Origin: Flavobacteriaceae bacterium MAR_2010_72
GTDB taxonomy: Bacteria > Bacteroidota > Bacteroidia > Flavobacteriales > Flavobacteriaceae
Assembly (NCBI GenBank): GCA_003550275.1
Contig: QXCW01000002.1
Coordinates: 62,001 to 126,000 of the forward strand
Direction of reading: 5' to 3'
Length of the DNA: 64,000 nt
The stretch's first letter is position 1. Every line of letters starts with the position of its first letter. Shown here in pieces: positions 1 through 8,471 of the stretch. A model generated the notes under the pieces. That model was given only the letters and a program-made list of their open reading frames with translations. It searched no databases and had not been told where the DNA came from. Position numbers and translations under genes: made by a program.

Positions 1-2
1 GC

Positions 3-575
3 TATACCGTAAATTTAAGAATAGAAAAAGACAAAGTTATTTGGATTAATGCCACTTTGGGTCTTGCTAGAGCAATGATAACGCCAGATAAAGTTCAATT
101 TTATGATAAAATAAATAACCAGTATTTTGATGGCGATTACAGGTTGTTAAGTGATTTGTTAGGAATAACTTTAGATTTTAAAAAAGTGCAAAGCCTTTTG
201 TTGGGAGAGACCATATTTAATTTACGTGAAGGAACCTATACTAACTCAACGCATGAAGGCTCCTATGTGTTGCAACCTAAAGATCAATTGGCTATACTTG
301 AATTATTTTATTTGATTAATCCAGGACATTTTAAACTAGATTCCCAACAACTCTTTCAGCCGCTTAAACGACGTATGCTTCAAGTGGATTACACCAAATA
401 TCAGGAGGTTCAAAATCAGATTGTCCCAGAACAATTTAAAATAATTGCAGTCGAAGATACTGAAGAGGTTTCAGTCGAAATGGAATACAAATCAGTCACC
501 CTAAATGAGAAACTACGGTTTCCGTTTACAATTCCTTCAGGATTTAAAGAAATTCAACTAGAACATGCAGATTAA
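3..575 (+). CDS. DUF4292 family protein, 5' end outside window
   Basis: The reading frame is open from base 3 with no stop or convincing start, so the gene begins before the window; about 190 residues are visible. The internal TTG at 57 is only the first possible start codon inside the window. The beta-rich, LolA-like sequence, with YFDGDYRLLSDLLG and then LDF near its visible middle, matches what I know of DUF4292, a Bacteroidota family of envelope (usually lipoprotein) proteins of unknown function. The N-terminal lipobox would lie outside the window. Its stop overlaps the start of the EnvC-like gene (ATG at 565), so the two are probably translated together; in flavobacteria this pair is usual. 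The family call is from memory of the motif. Confidence 0.8.
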   Translation, partial: YTVNLRIEKDKVIWINATLGLARAMITPDKVQFYDKINNQYFDGDYRLLSDLLGITLDFKKVQSLLLGETIFNLREGTYTNSTHEGSYVLQPKDQLAILELFYLINPGHFKLDSQQLFQPLKRRMLQVDYTKYQEVQNQIVPEQFKIIAVEDTEEVSVEMEYKSVTLNEKLRFPFTIPSGFKEIQLEHAD

Positions 576-1794
576 GTCTACATCCATTTTCCTAATTGCC
601 ATTTTGTTTTTGGCTGGAGCTTTTTCGGTAGGCGCTCAAAGTCAGAAGCAGAAAGAATTGGAAGCAAAACGGCAGCAATACATGCGTGAGATTGAGCAAA
701 TCAATAGCTTGTTGTTTGCTAATAGGAAGAAGGAGAAATCGGTTATTTCTCAAGTCGAAGATTTAAATTACAAAGTAAGTGTGCGTGAGAATTTAATAAA
801 GGTCACCAATGACCAGGCCAATTTACTGACCCGTGAAATTAACACCAACCAAAAAGAAATCTCCAGTTTAAGGGATCAACTAAAACTGTTAAAAGAAGAT
901 TATGCAAAAATGATTGTAAGATCCTACAAAGGCCGATCAGACCAAAGCAAGGTCATGTTTTTGCTATCTTCCGAAAACTTTAAGCAAGCCTATAAACGTT
1001 TACAATACATTAAACAATATGCCGATTATCAAAAGGATCAAGGCGAAAAGATCAAGGATAAAACGCAGAAACTCCAAGAATTGAACACTTCGTTATTAAG
1101 GCAAAAGGAAGATAAGAAGAAACTCATTGAACAAAATAGAGCAGAAAGGAATCGTTTAGAATCTGAACGTATTGAGCAAGAAAAGCTGGTAGCTTCAATT
1201 CGTAAAAATTTAAGTAGTTATGCTAGTCAGGTTAAACAGAAGCAGCAAGAGATTGATAGAATTGACAAGGAGATTGATCGATTGATTAGAGAAGCCATAG
1301 AGGCTTCCAACAAAAAAGCAGGGAATAATACGTCAACATCTAAAGGTTACGCCTTAACGGCAGAAGCTAAAGCATTGGCAGCTAATTTTGAGGCTAACAA
1401 AGGCAAATTGCCTTGGCCCGTAGAAAAGGGTGTAGTAAAACTAGCCTACGGTAAGCAACCATCACCTATTGATCGTACCGTTATGATTGAAAGTAATGGT
1501 GTTCGTATTGCAACTGAAGAAGGCGCCAAAGTAAGGGCCGTTTTTGACGGAGAAGTTACAGGGATATTATTGATAAAGAATGCTAATCCCGCGATTGTAA
1601 TCAGACACGGGAACTATTTTACCATTTATAAAAACCTGTCAAAAATATTTGTAAAACAAGGCGATAAAGTAAGCACAAAACAAATCATAGGCGAGGTATT
1701 TACAAATACCGCTAATGGTGAAACTATGTTAGGATTTGGCGTTAATAAAGATTTGAAAACCGAAAACCCAGCCAACTGGATTTATAGAATGTAG
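565..1794 (+). CDS. EnvC-like coiled-coil protein with degenerate LytM (M23) domain
   Basis: 409 residues. A signal peptide (residues 1-24, ending GAQ) is followed by a long coiled coil rich in Lys, Glu and Gln (about 26-250), a flexible stretch, and a C-terminal LytM/M23 domain (about 285-405). The canonical zinc ligands of M23 peptidases (HxxxD and HxH) are not visible: the first site reads GVRIATEEGAKV and the second reads YKNL where active enzymes have YAHL. That matches EnvC/NlpD-type activators, which switch on amidases during septum splitting instead of cutting peptidoglycan themselves. It overlaps the DUF4292 gene by 11 bases and ends one base before the convergent thioesterase stop. 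Annotation pipelines will usually call it a peptidase M23; I favour the activator role by inference. Confidence 0.88.
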   Translation: MQIKSTSIFLIAILFLAGAFSVGAQSQKQKELEAKRQQYMREIEQINSLLFANRKKEKSVISQVEDLNYKVSVRENLIKVTNDQANLLTREINTNQKEISSLRDQLKLLKEDYAKMIVRSYKGRSDQSKVMFLLSSENFKQAYKRLQYIKQYADYQKDQGEKIKDKTQKLQELNTSLLRQKEDKKKLIEQNRAERNRLESERIEQEKLVASIRKNLSSYASQVKQKQQEIDRIDKEIDRLIREAIEASNKKAGNNTSTSKGYALTAEAKALAANFEANKGKLPWPVEKGVVKLAYGKQPSPIDRTVMIESNGVRIATEEGAKVRAVFDGEVTGILLIKNANPAIVIRHGNYFTIYKNLSKIFVKQGDKVSTKQIIGEVFTNTANGETMLGFGVNKDLKTENPANWIYRM

Positions 1795-2307
1795 TTATAC
1801 AAATAAGGCTTTTAATTCAGTAGCATCTTTTGGTTTCATTTTACCGGCTAGTACCAGACTTAATTGTTTACGACGCAAGGCAGCATTAAAGCGTTCAATT
1901 TCTACTGGAGATTCTGGGGTTATTGGAGGAACATCAGTTGGTCTTCCAGTTTCGTCAACAGCAACAAACGTATAAATAGCTTCGTTGGCTTTGTCTCGCA
2001 ACCCAGATTCACGATCTTCAATCCACACATCCAAATACACTTCCATAGACGTTTTAAAAGCACGAGAGACTTTAGCTTCAACCGTGACCACACTTCCTAA
2101 TGGAATAGATCTGTTAAAGGCCACATGATTTACAGATGCTGTAACGGTAATTCTTCGTGAATGACGCCTAGCAGCAATACTTGCCGCTCTATCCATTCTT
2201 GCTAGTAGCTCACCGCCAAATAAGTTGTTTAATGGATTGGTTTCACTTGGCAATACCAAGTCGGTCATTACTGTTAAAGATTGAGAAGGGGTTCTTGTGT
2301 CCATCAT
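1795..2307 (-). CDS. acyl-CoA thioesterase, hotdog fold
   Basis: 170 residues, a single hotdog domain (about 8-130). The segment NPLNNLFGGELLARMD carries the N-x-x-N-x-x-FGG pattern and the Asp typical of the YciA/BACH-like acyl-CoA hydrolases, and NHVAFNRSIPLG is the usual second conserved stretch. It should hydrolyse acyl-CoA to free acid and CoA in the cytosol; chain-length preference cannot be read from the sequence. Two ATG codons (2307 and 2304) are possible starts. A -7-like element TACCTTTG is present upstream on the minus strand (2327-2334). Its stop abuts that of the convergent EnvC-like gene. Confidence 0.9.
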   Translation of the reverse strand: MMDTRTPSQSLTVMTDLVLPSETNPLNNLFGGELLARMDRAASIAARRHSRRITVTASVNHVAFNRSIPLGSVVTVEAKVSRAFKTSMEVYLDVWIEDRESGLRDKANEAIYTFVAVDETGRPTDVPPITPESPVEIERFNAALRRKQLSLVLAGKMKPKDATELKALFV

Positions 2308-2326
2308 TCAAATTTAAAATGTGGCA

Positions 2327-2334
2327 CAAAGGTA
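2327..2334 (-). promoter_or_regulatory. putative -7 element of the thioesterase gene
   Basis: Minus-strand TACCTTTG fits the Bacteroidota -7 consensus TAnnTTTG and lies about 20 bases before the start codon. No TTG at the usual distance is evident, so this is a weak call. Confidence 0.4.
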
Positions 2335-2373
2335 TGATGTTTTAAGTCAAAAAATGTAATAGGAAATGTGAAA

Positions 2374-3312
2374 TTAGTCTAAAGCTTTTACAAGTAACCA
2401 GGCTTCAGAATTATGCTCACGTTTTACATCCCTCAAAGCTTGAAGTGCTTCAATTCTATCAGAATAACTGGCGTAAACCACTTCATGAAGTCCATATTTG
2501 TTGGCTCCAATTTTTCGAGCTTTATAACCAAGATCTTGAAGTTCTTTAACCTTTTTATCTGAATTGGCTTCAATTCTAAAAGCTCCAGCGACAATATGAT
2601 AATTTCCGCTTTGCTTTTCAATTGTTAATGTAGCTGCGGGTAGAGGGTTACTGATTACAAATGTTGCCTCTTGTACTTTGCTATCTAATTGTTGATTGGC
2701 TTCTTCTTGGGCCATCTGGTTTTGAGCCTCAATTTGGTTCATATAATAATTAGAAGCCGTAAAACCGCCAATGGTCAATGCGATTAAAGCTATGGCAGCA
2801 TATCTTAAATAAGGTCTAGATTTGCGCTTTTCAGGTGTGATGGTAACAGGCACCGATTGTTCAATAGCGACAACCTTTTCTTTATAAACCTCTCTTGATA
2901 TTGTTGATGAGGTGAATTGATCCAATCCAAAGGCGTCAGTCAGGTAATTAATGTGATATGATGGTTCGAAATTAATTTTACCTTCATTATTTAGGACTAA
3001 TTCTCCAATATTATTAAAGGTTATGGTTTCACCTTGAATTAAATACGATTTTATGGTTTTAACATATTTGATAACCTTTTGAACCGCAACTTCATAAGGG
3101 ATTTTTTCAATTTCGGCAATATAACTTGGCAGTAAGCCATCATTATGTTGCAATTGTTCATTAAAAGACAATACTTTTTTTGGAGGATAAAACGCATGAG
3201 AGCTGTCATCTAATCTTGCTGATACTCGATGCGTTAAAAAAGCACCCAGTCCAGAGATGGTTACACAGTCATATCGGTATAATAAATCGCTTATGTAGGT
3301 TTCAAGTTGCAT
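2374..3312 (-). CDS. HU-CCDC81 and SPOR domain protein
   Basis: 312 residues. The N-terminal 130 residues look like the bacterial HU-CCDC81 module pair (SGLGAFLTHRVSARLD, then ITFNNIGELVLNNEG), a DNA-binding-derived fold found in Bacteroidota. A single transmembrane helix lies at about 170-187, a linker follows, and a SPOR domain (about 236-310, YHIVAGAFRIEANSDKK) should bind denuded septal peptidoglycan. The expected topology places the HU part in the cytosol and the SPOR part in the periplasm, suggesting a link between nucleoid and division site. It is divergent from dprA, with a TAnnTTTG element 6 bases before its start. The architecture is recurrent in flavobacteria; the role is inferred. 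Confidence 0.88.
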   Translation of the reverse strand: MQLETYISDLLYRYDCVTISGLGAFLTHRVSARLDDSSHAFYPPKKVLSFNEQLQHNDGLLPSYIAEIEKIPYEVAVQKVIKYVKTIKSYLIQGETITFNNIGELVLNNEGKINFEPSYHINYLTDAFGLDQFTSSTISREVYKEKVVAIEQSVPVTITPEKRKSRPYLRYAAIALIALTIGGFTASNYYMNQIEAQNQMAQEEANQQLDSKVQEATFVISNPLPAATLTIEKQSGNYHIVAGAFRIEANSDKKVKELQDLGYKARKIGANKYGLHEVVYASYSDRIEALQALRDVKREHNSEAWLLVKALD

Positions 3313-3317
3313 ATAAA

Positions 3318-3325
3318 CAAAGTTA
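3318..3325 (-). promoter_or_regulatory. putative -7 element of the HU/SPOR gene
   Basis: Minus-strand TAACTTTG fits TAnnTTTG. It is so close to the annotated start (3312) that the transcript would be nearly leaderless, or translation would begin further in. Confidence 0.35.
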
Positions 3326-3418
3326 AAATTTTTTCAATGTAAATAAAATTTCATCACAACTATTTATTAAGACTTTAAAAATCCTTTACTTGTAGTCTTA
3401 TTTTCAGTGCTCTAAAAA

Positions 3419-4522
3419 ATGACCGAACAGGATTTAATTTACCTATTAGCCTTGCAGCACGTGCCTAAAATAGGCGATGTTACTGCTAAAAAATTAATAA
3501 CTCATTGTGGTTCTGCTGAAGCTGTTTTCAAAGAAAAAAGGCAAAACCTATTACAAATCGATGGAATAGGTACTACAATGCTTGGGGATTTATTTAATGC
3601 AAATCATATAAAAGAAGCCGAACAAGAGCTTTTATTTATAAAGGAGAACGGAGTTGAATCATTGTATTTTATGGATAGCAATTACCCCGAAAAACTCAAA
3701 CATTGCGTTGATGGACCAATTTTGTTGTTTCAAAGAGGGGACATACAGCTAAAGCGACAGCATATCATAAGTATAGTAGGAACTCGTAATGTTACAAGTT
3801 ATGGTATAGCCTTTAGTGAGAAACTGATTGAAACATTAGTGCCTTTTAACCCTATAATAGTTTCGGGGTTTGCATATGGCACGGACATAACAGCTCAAAA
3901 AGCAGCGATTAAACATAATTTACAAACCATAGGATGTTTAGCGCATGGCTTCAGTCAAATTTATCCAAAAGTTCATAAAAAGTATGTTAAGGATATTGAA
4001 AATAACGGAGGGTTTTTAACAGATTTTTGGAGTACAGATACTTTCGACAGGAACAATTTTTTAAAACGAAATCGAATCATTGCGGGCATAAGTGAAGCCA
4101 CAATTGTTATTGAATCCGCAGAAAAGGGCGGAAGTTTGGTTACGGCTGATATTGCCAACTCCTATAATCGAGATGTTTTTGCCGTTCCAGGCCGAGTTAG
4201 TGATGTATTTAGTATGGGATGTAATAGTTTGATTAAACATCAAAAAGCTCATGTCCTGTCTGACCCTTTAGATATCCCCTTTATGTTAGACTGGAAGTTA
4301 GAGGAGGAGGTGAAACCCGCTATTCAAAAGCAATTGTTTGTAGAATTGGAAGACAACGAAAAAATCATCTACAATTACCTTAAATCAAACGAAAAACAGC
4401 AGCTCGATGTCATTGCCCTTGAATGTCAACTGCCAATTTTCAAGGTAGCAAGCCTATTACTTAATATGGAACTAAAAGGGGTGATAAGGCCTTTGCCAGG
4501 GAAATTGTTTGAGCTTATTTAA
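3419..4522 (+). CDS. dprA: DNA-processing protein DprA
   Basis: 367 residues. Order of parts: helix-hairpin-helix region (about 12-52), the Rossmann-like DprA fold (about 90-295) with ISIVGTRNVTSYG and the strongly conserved VSGFAYGTDITAQKAA, and a C-terminal winged helix (about 310-365). DprA loads RecA onto incoming single-stranded DNA during natural transformation and protects that DNA. Length is normal. It is a single gene with no competence genes beside it. The last four bases overlap the convergent trpS stop. Confidence 0.96.
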   Translation: MTEQDLIYLLALQHVPKIGDVTAKKLITHCGSAEAVFKEKRQNLLQIDGIGTTMLGDLFNANHIKEAEQELLFIKENGVESLYFMDSNYPEKLKHCVDGPILLFQRGDIQLKRQHIISIVGTRNVTSYGIAFSEKLIETLVPFNPIIVSGFAYGTDITAQKAAIKHNLQTIGCLAHGFSQIYPKVHKKYVKDIENNGGFLTDFWSTDTFDRNNFLKRNRIIAGISEATIVIESAEKGGSLVTADIANSYNRDVFAVPGRVSDVFSMGCNSLIKHQKAHVLSDPLDIPFMLDWKLEEEVKPAIQKQLFVELEDNEKIIYNYLKSNEKQQLDVIALECQLPIFKVASLLLNMELKGVIRPLPGKLFELI

Positions 4523-5487
4523 TATCCAGCTTTCATCCTAACACGATTTAGCACATCATCTGCAACAACTTTGGCTTTTTCTGCACCAATCTTTAGCGCA
4601 TGGTCAATTTCTTCAAGATGGGTCATATAATAATTATAACGTGTTCTAGGTTCATCAAATGTTTCAACAATCAATTCAAATAGAGCCTGTTTTGCATGTC
4701 CATAGCCGTAACCACCTTGTTCATAGTTAGCTTTCATGGTGCTAATCTGGTCTTCAGATGCCAAAAGTGCATAAATGGCAAAGCAATTGCACGTACTCCA
4801 GTCCTTTGGATCTTCAAGTGGCGTACTATCGGTTTGAATGGACATGATTTGTTTTCGTAGTTTTTTATCATCTAAAAAGATATCGATAATATTACCACGA
4901 CTTTTACTCATTTTTTCACCATCGGTACCAGGAATTAACATAGTATTTTCTTGTATTTTCCCTTCAGGAAGCACAAAAGTTTCCCCCATTTTAGAGTGAA
5001 AACGTGAGGCAACATCACGTGTCATTTCAATATGTTGTAATTGGTCTTTGCCAACAGGAATAATATTGGCATCGTAAAGTAAAATATCAGCGGCCATGAG
5101 CATTGGATAGGAAAACAATCCAGCGTTAACATCTTCCAATCTTTCAGCTTTATCCTTAAAACTATGGGCCAAGGTTAGTCGTTGGTATGGAAAAAAGCAA
5201 CTTAAATACCAAGTTAACTCAGTAACCTGCGGTACATCGCTTTGTCTGTAAAATACTGTTTTTTCAATATCCAATCCAAAAGCTAGCCATGTAGCTGCAG
5301 TGGAATAGGTGTTACTTCGTAAAGTGTCAGCCTCTTTGATCTGGGTCAAGGTGTGTAAATTGGCAATAAACAAAAACGAATCGTTTTTAGGGTCGTTAGC
5401 CATGTCAATAGCCGGTATAATAGCGCCTAATATATTTCCTAGATGTGGTGTTCCTGTACTTTGTATTCCTGTAAGTATTCTAGCCAT
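4519..5487 (-). CDS. trpS: tryptophan--tRNA ligase
   Basis: Class I aminoacyl-tRNA synthetase charging tRNA-Trp. The HIGH-like motif is GTPHLGN (residues 12-18 counted from the chosen start) and the KMSKS motif is intact (KMSKSRGN). Length, 322 residues, is normal for the short bacterial TrpS. I start at the ATG (5487, MARILTG) and not the TTG five codons upstream, because homologues begin there and the promoter fits. A well-formed Bacteroidota promoter lies 50-80 bases upstream. Confidence 0.96.
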   Translation of the reverse strand: MARILTGIQSTGTPHLGNILGAIIPAIDMANDPKNDSFLFIANLHTLTQIKEADTLRSNTYSTAATWLAFGLDIEKTVFYRQSDVPQVTELTWYLSCFFPYQRLTLAHSFKDKAERLEDVNAGLFSYPMLMAADILLYDANIIPVGKDQLQHIEMTRDVASRFHSKMGETFVLPEGKIQENTMLIPGTDGEKMSKSRGNIIDIFLDDKKLRKQIMSIQTDSTPLEDPKDWSTCNCFAIYALLASEDQISTMKANYEQGGYGYGHAKQALFELIVETFDEPRTRYNYYMTHLEEIDHALKIGAEKAKVVADDVLNRVRMKAGY

Positions 5488-5493
5488 ATTAAT

Positions 5494-5514
5494 TTCCTGC
5501 AAAAACAGGAATCT
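5494..5514. repeat. short REP-like hairpin
   Basis: TTCCTGCAAAAACAGGAATC forms a 6-bp stem and resembles the element at 42989-43008 (see findings). It lies directly before the trpS start, within its leader. Confidence 0.35.
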
Positions 5515-5536
5515 TGTTATTGGTTATACGAAAAGG

Positions 5537-5566
5537 CAAAGGTAATTTTTTTAACATAAACCTCAA
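5537..5566 (-). promoter_or_regulatory. trpS promoter (TTG-N19-TACCTTTG)
   Basis: On the minus strand TTG (5566-5564) is followed after 19 bases by TACCTTTG (5544-5537). Both elements and the spacing match the primary sigma-factor consensus of Bacteroidota. This predicts a leader of about 40 bases before the ATG at 5487. Confidence 0.75.
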
Positions 5567-5590
5567 TTAATTTAAGTAGTTTTGAAGCCA

Positions 5591-6331
5591 ATGAAGCTAT
5601 TAAAATATCCGTTTTGGATTTTATATCGTATTTGGTTCTACGTTTTGGTGGCTTTGCCTATCATTGTATTATTTCCTATACTTCTAATTTCAATTCTAAA
5701 GGAAAGCTGGTATCCTTTCTTTTTTAAGCTTGCTCGCTTTTGGGCTAAGTTTATTTTATTTGGCATGGGCTTTAGGGACTCCATAGAAAGGGAAGAAATT
5801 CCAAAGAGGTCTGAAAGTTATATGTTTATAGCAAATCACACCTCAATGACTGACATAATGCTCATGTTGGCTTCTGTAAAAAATCCATTTGTTTTTGTCG
5901 GTAAAAAGGAATTGTCAAAAATACCAATATTCGGTTTTTTTTATAAACGCACCTGTATTATGGTAGATCGCAATTCTGAAAAGAGCCGAAAGGCGGTGTT
6001 TTTAAGAGCACAACGACGGTTACAATCTGGATTGAGTATTTGTATTTTCCCTGAAGGTGGCGTTCCTGATGTCAATATTGTTTTGGATGAGTTTAAGGAT
6101 GGGGCTTTTAGGTTGGCTATAAACCATCAAATTCCAATAGTGCCCATTACATTTGCGGATAATAAACAACGGTTTTCATATGTGTTTTTTAGTGGAGGAC
6201 CAGGAAAAATGCGCGTTAAGATACATTCGTTTTTATCAACCAAAGGACTACAGACAGAGAACACAAAAATGCTTAACATAAAAGCTAGGACAATAATTTT
6301 GAATCAATTAAATCAATTTCACAAAAATTAA
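5591..6331 (+). CDS. plsC: 1-acyl-sn-glycerol-3-phosphate acyltransferase (PlsC family)
   Basis: 246 residues from the ATG at 5591; the TTG three codons earlier is a less likely start. One or two N-terminal membrane helices (about 8-32 and 45-60) precede the acyltransferase domain, with the catalytic HX4D motif NHTSMTD, the Arg-containing block MVDRNS, and the FPEGG glycerol-phosphate binding motif. It should acylate lysophosphatidic acid in the inner membrane during phospholipid synthesis. A second member of the family lies at 48857-49594, so the two may differ in acyl donor or substrate. It is followed by a bidirectional terminator. Confidence 0.9.
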   Translation: MKLLKYPFWILYRIWFYVLVALPIIVLFPILLISILKESWYPFFFKLARFWAKFILFGMGFRDSIEREEIPKRSESYMFIANHTSMTDIMLMLASVKNPFVFVGKKELSKIPIFGFFYKRTCIMVDRNSEKSRKAVFLRAQRRLQSGLSICIFPEGGVPDVNIVLDEFKDGAFRLAINHQIPIVPITFADNKQRFSYVFFSGGPGKMRVKIHSFLSTKGLQTENTKMLNIKARTIILNQLNQFHKN

Positions 6332-6360
6332 AAAGCTGCCCTAGGCACAGAGCAGCTTTT
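6331..6360. terminator. bidirectional terminator between plsC and the barrel gene
   Basis: AAAAGCTGC and GCAGCTTTT form a perfect 9-bp stem with a 12-base loop between two convergent genes. The A and T flanks would serve both strands. Confidence 0.7.
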
Positions 6361-6407
6361 GTTGTTATTACCAAGAATGTAATAACCAATCTAACCAACT
6401 AAAAAAC

Positions 6408-7898
6408 CTAAAACTTATAACTTAACCCAGTGTAAATACCTATAAAATAAGGTTGAAAATTTCCTGAAGCATCTCTAAACGTATTTATTTGATATTTAAA
6501 AGTAGGCTCAATATTTATTTTTACTTTGTCTGACATATTGTAGTTTAACCCCAACCCAAAATTAGCACTGTAACTAGTGGTGTTTATATTGTTTGCTTCT
6601 CCTAGTAAGGTTTTATTATCTTCAAAAGTTGAATACACATCATTTTTATTCAAAAATAAAGTGCTAAATCCTCCAATTACATTAACCCCTATTTTTTTAT
6701 CTATGATGGCGTATTCCAGTTCAATAGGGATTTCAATAAAACCAAGTTCCTGATTTAAAGAAGCTCTTCTGGTTGAAGCAATAATTTCTGGTACCGCAGC
6801 AGAATTTAAACTAGGCGAACCTAAAATAGTTGTACTTTGCGACTTATCTCTATAGTTAATATGGGTGCTGTTTCTGGGCTGAAAACTACTTGTTAAAGAA
6901 TTCACCCCATTATAAACCACAACATCGTTAGTGTTATAACCTAATTTTACTTGATTTACACCTGCCCTGATTTTTAATTTTTCAGTTATAGCGTAGCTTC
7001 CATTAATGCCATAACTCATATTGATTTCTCCACTTTTAGAGTTTTCAACCAATTGCTCATCGATAGGTGAGCCTTGACCAATTGAATTGAAGTAAACAGG
7101 CGCTACATTCGGGGATATGATCCACCTGCTTATCTTCTCATCTTTTTCTTTCTCTTTTTCATTAAGGTCGTTTAAAGCGGTTAAGGCTTCTTCAATAGAA
7201 TTCTCTTTGGTTTTAAGGTCTTCTATAGGTTCGTTTTTATCATTTTTTGTTGAACTATCTGTTATTGAAGTTTCAGTGTTTTTTGTTGAATTTTTAACCA
7301 AATCATTGACTTCAGCCCTGTTTTTAATAAGGTTTTGATCTGTTTCAGGTAAATTTGAATTAACCGTTTCATCATTAAACTTTGTGTTAGCAGCAACGGC
7401 TGTATTGGTTTTTGTATCACTCACTTCATTATTTTTGTCGATACCTTTGTTTTTGGTTGGAGAACTTGCAGTTGCAATAGTGGAATTGTTTTTTTGAATT
7501 ACTCCTAAATTAGAGTCTTCATTAGTTGAATTGGATTTTTGGCTATTCTTATCGGAATTGTCAGCAACTCCATTATTGTTTTTATCCTCAACATTAGGGT
7601 TAATAGGTTGACCCGAAGATTCATCTGGCTCTGTTGCTTGGTTTTCAGTTTCAACAACAGGATTTGTTAGAGGCGGATTCTCAATTGAATTATCAAACAT
7701 AAAGTTACCTATGCCAAATAGAAAGACCAATAAAGCGGCAACACCAGCCATTTTCCACCAAAGCGGAATCACTCGTCGTTTACGCTTATCTTTATGCAGT
7801 TCTTTTTCAATATTAGCCCAGACGGCATCACTAGGATGTACTTCAAAGTCCTTTAGCTTTTCTTGAAAAAGTCGATCAATATGTTTTTTATCACTCAT
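6408..7898 (-). CDS. membrane-anchored outer-membrane beta-barrel protein, putative anti-sigma partner
   Basis: 496 residues with an unusual layout. Residues 1-44 are charged and cytosol-like (FEVHPSDAVWANIEKEL is the pattern seen next to many Bacteroidota ECF sigma factors). A single transmembrane helix (about 46-68) follows. Residues 69-257 are low-complexity, rich in Asn, Thr, Asp and Lys. Residues 258-496 look like a PorT-type outer-membrane beta barrel with alternating strands, ending in Tyr-Lys-Phe. There is no cleavable signal peptide. Its start codon overlaps the sigma-factor stop, so the two are co-translated. I infer that it holds the sigma factor at the inner membrane and reports from the outer membrane; this is not proved by the sequence. 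Confidence 0.82.
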   Translation of the reverse strand: MSDKKHIDRLFQEKLKDFEVHPSDAVWANIEKELHKDKRKRRVIPLWWKMAGVAALLVFLFGIGNFMFDNSIENPPLTNPVVETENQATEPDESSGQPINPNVEDKNNNGVADNSDKNSQKSNSTNEDSNLGVIQKNNSTIATASSPTKNKGIDKNNEVSDTKTNTAVAANTKFNDETVNSNLPETDQNLIKNRAEVNDLVKNSTKNTETSITDSSTKNDKNEPIEDLKTKENSIEEALTALNDLNEKEKEKDEKISRWIISPNVAPVYFNSIGQGSPIDEQLVENSKSGEINMSYGINGSYAITEKLKIRAGVNQVKLGYNTNDVVVYNGVNSLTSSFQPRNSTHINYRDKSQSTTILGSPSLNSAAVPEIIASTRRASLNQELGFIEIPIELEYAIIDKKIGVNVIGGFSTLFLNKNDVYSTFEDNKTLLGEANNINTTSYSANFGLGLNYNMSDKVKINIEPTFKYQINTFRDASGNFQPYFIGIYTGLSYKF

Positions 7899-8440
7899 TA
7901 TAAAGTTTGCGAATTTAAACTCGCTTTATAATTTTCTAATTTTTCTTTTAAAATCTGTCTTGCTCTCGCTAAATTAGATTTTGAGGTTCCTGTTGAAATA
8001 CTTAACATTTCGGCTATTTCTTTATGGGAATATCCATCTAAAGCATAAAGATTGAACACCATTCGATAACGATCAGGCAACTCTTGAATAATCTGCAGCA
8101 AAAAATCAATACTTATAGTATCTTCATCCAACTCTAGGGATTCATCAGCAATTTGTTGCTCATTTACGATATCAAAAACACCAACGGTTCGATACCGCTG
8201 TAGTGCAGTATTGATGGTAATTCGTTTCATCCAGCCTTCTAAAGAACCTTTGCTTTTATACTGCTCTATTTTTTTAAAAATAGTCACAAAAGCATCTTGC
8301 AGATTATCTTCTGCCTCTACTGTATTTCTCGAATATTTAAGGCTAACCGAAAATAGTTTACTCGCATAGAGTTTATATAATTCACTTTGGGCCTTAACAT
8401 CGTTTTTTTTACATTGCTCTATGAGTTGCTCTAAACTCAC
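7898..8440 (-). CDS. ECF-type RNA polymerase sigma factor
   Basis: 180 residues with region 2 (about 10-80; the YSRNTVEAEDNLQDAFVTIF stretch) and region 4 (about 120-170; LPDRYRMVFNLYALDGYSHK, then a helix-turn-helix). Region 3 is missing, as in group 4 (ECF) factors. It should direct RNA polymerase to a small regulon in response to an envelope signal. The small lipoprotein gene lies 31 bases upstream and the barrel gene overlaps its stop by one base. No promoter matching TAnnTTTG was seen immediately upstream, so autoregulation or co-transcription from the lipoprotein gene is likely. Confidence 0.93.
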   Translation of the reverse strand: MSLEQLIEQCKKNDVKAQSELYKLYASKLFSVSLKYSRNTVEAEDNLQDAFVTIFKKIEQYKSKGSLEGWMKRITINTALQRYRTVGVFDIVNEQQIADESLELDEDTISIDFLLQIIQELPDRYRMVFNLYALDGYSHKEIAEMLSISTGTSKSNLARARQILKEKLENYKASLNSQTL

Positions 8441-8471
8441 ACGTTATAAGTGTTAGTTAATCCAAACATTT

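Noticed and set aside
1864-2100. Plus-strand ORF of 78 codons
   Set aside because: It lies inside the thioesterase gene on the opposite strand and has no family-like sequence.
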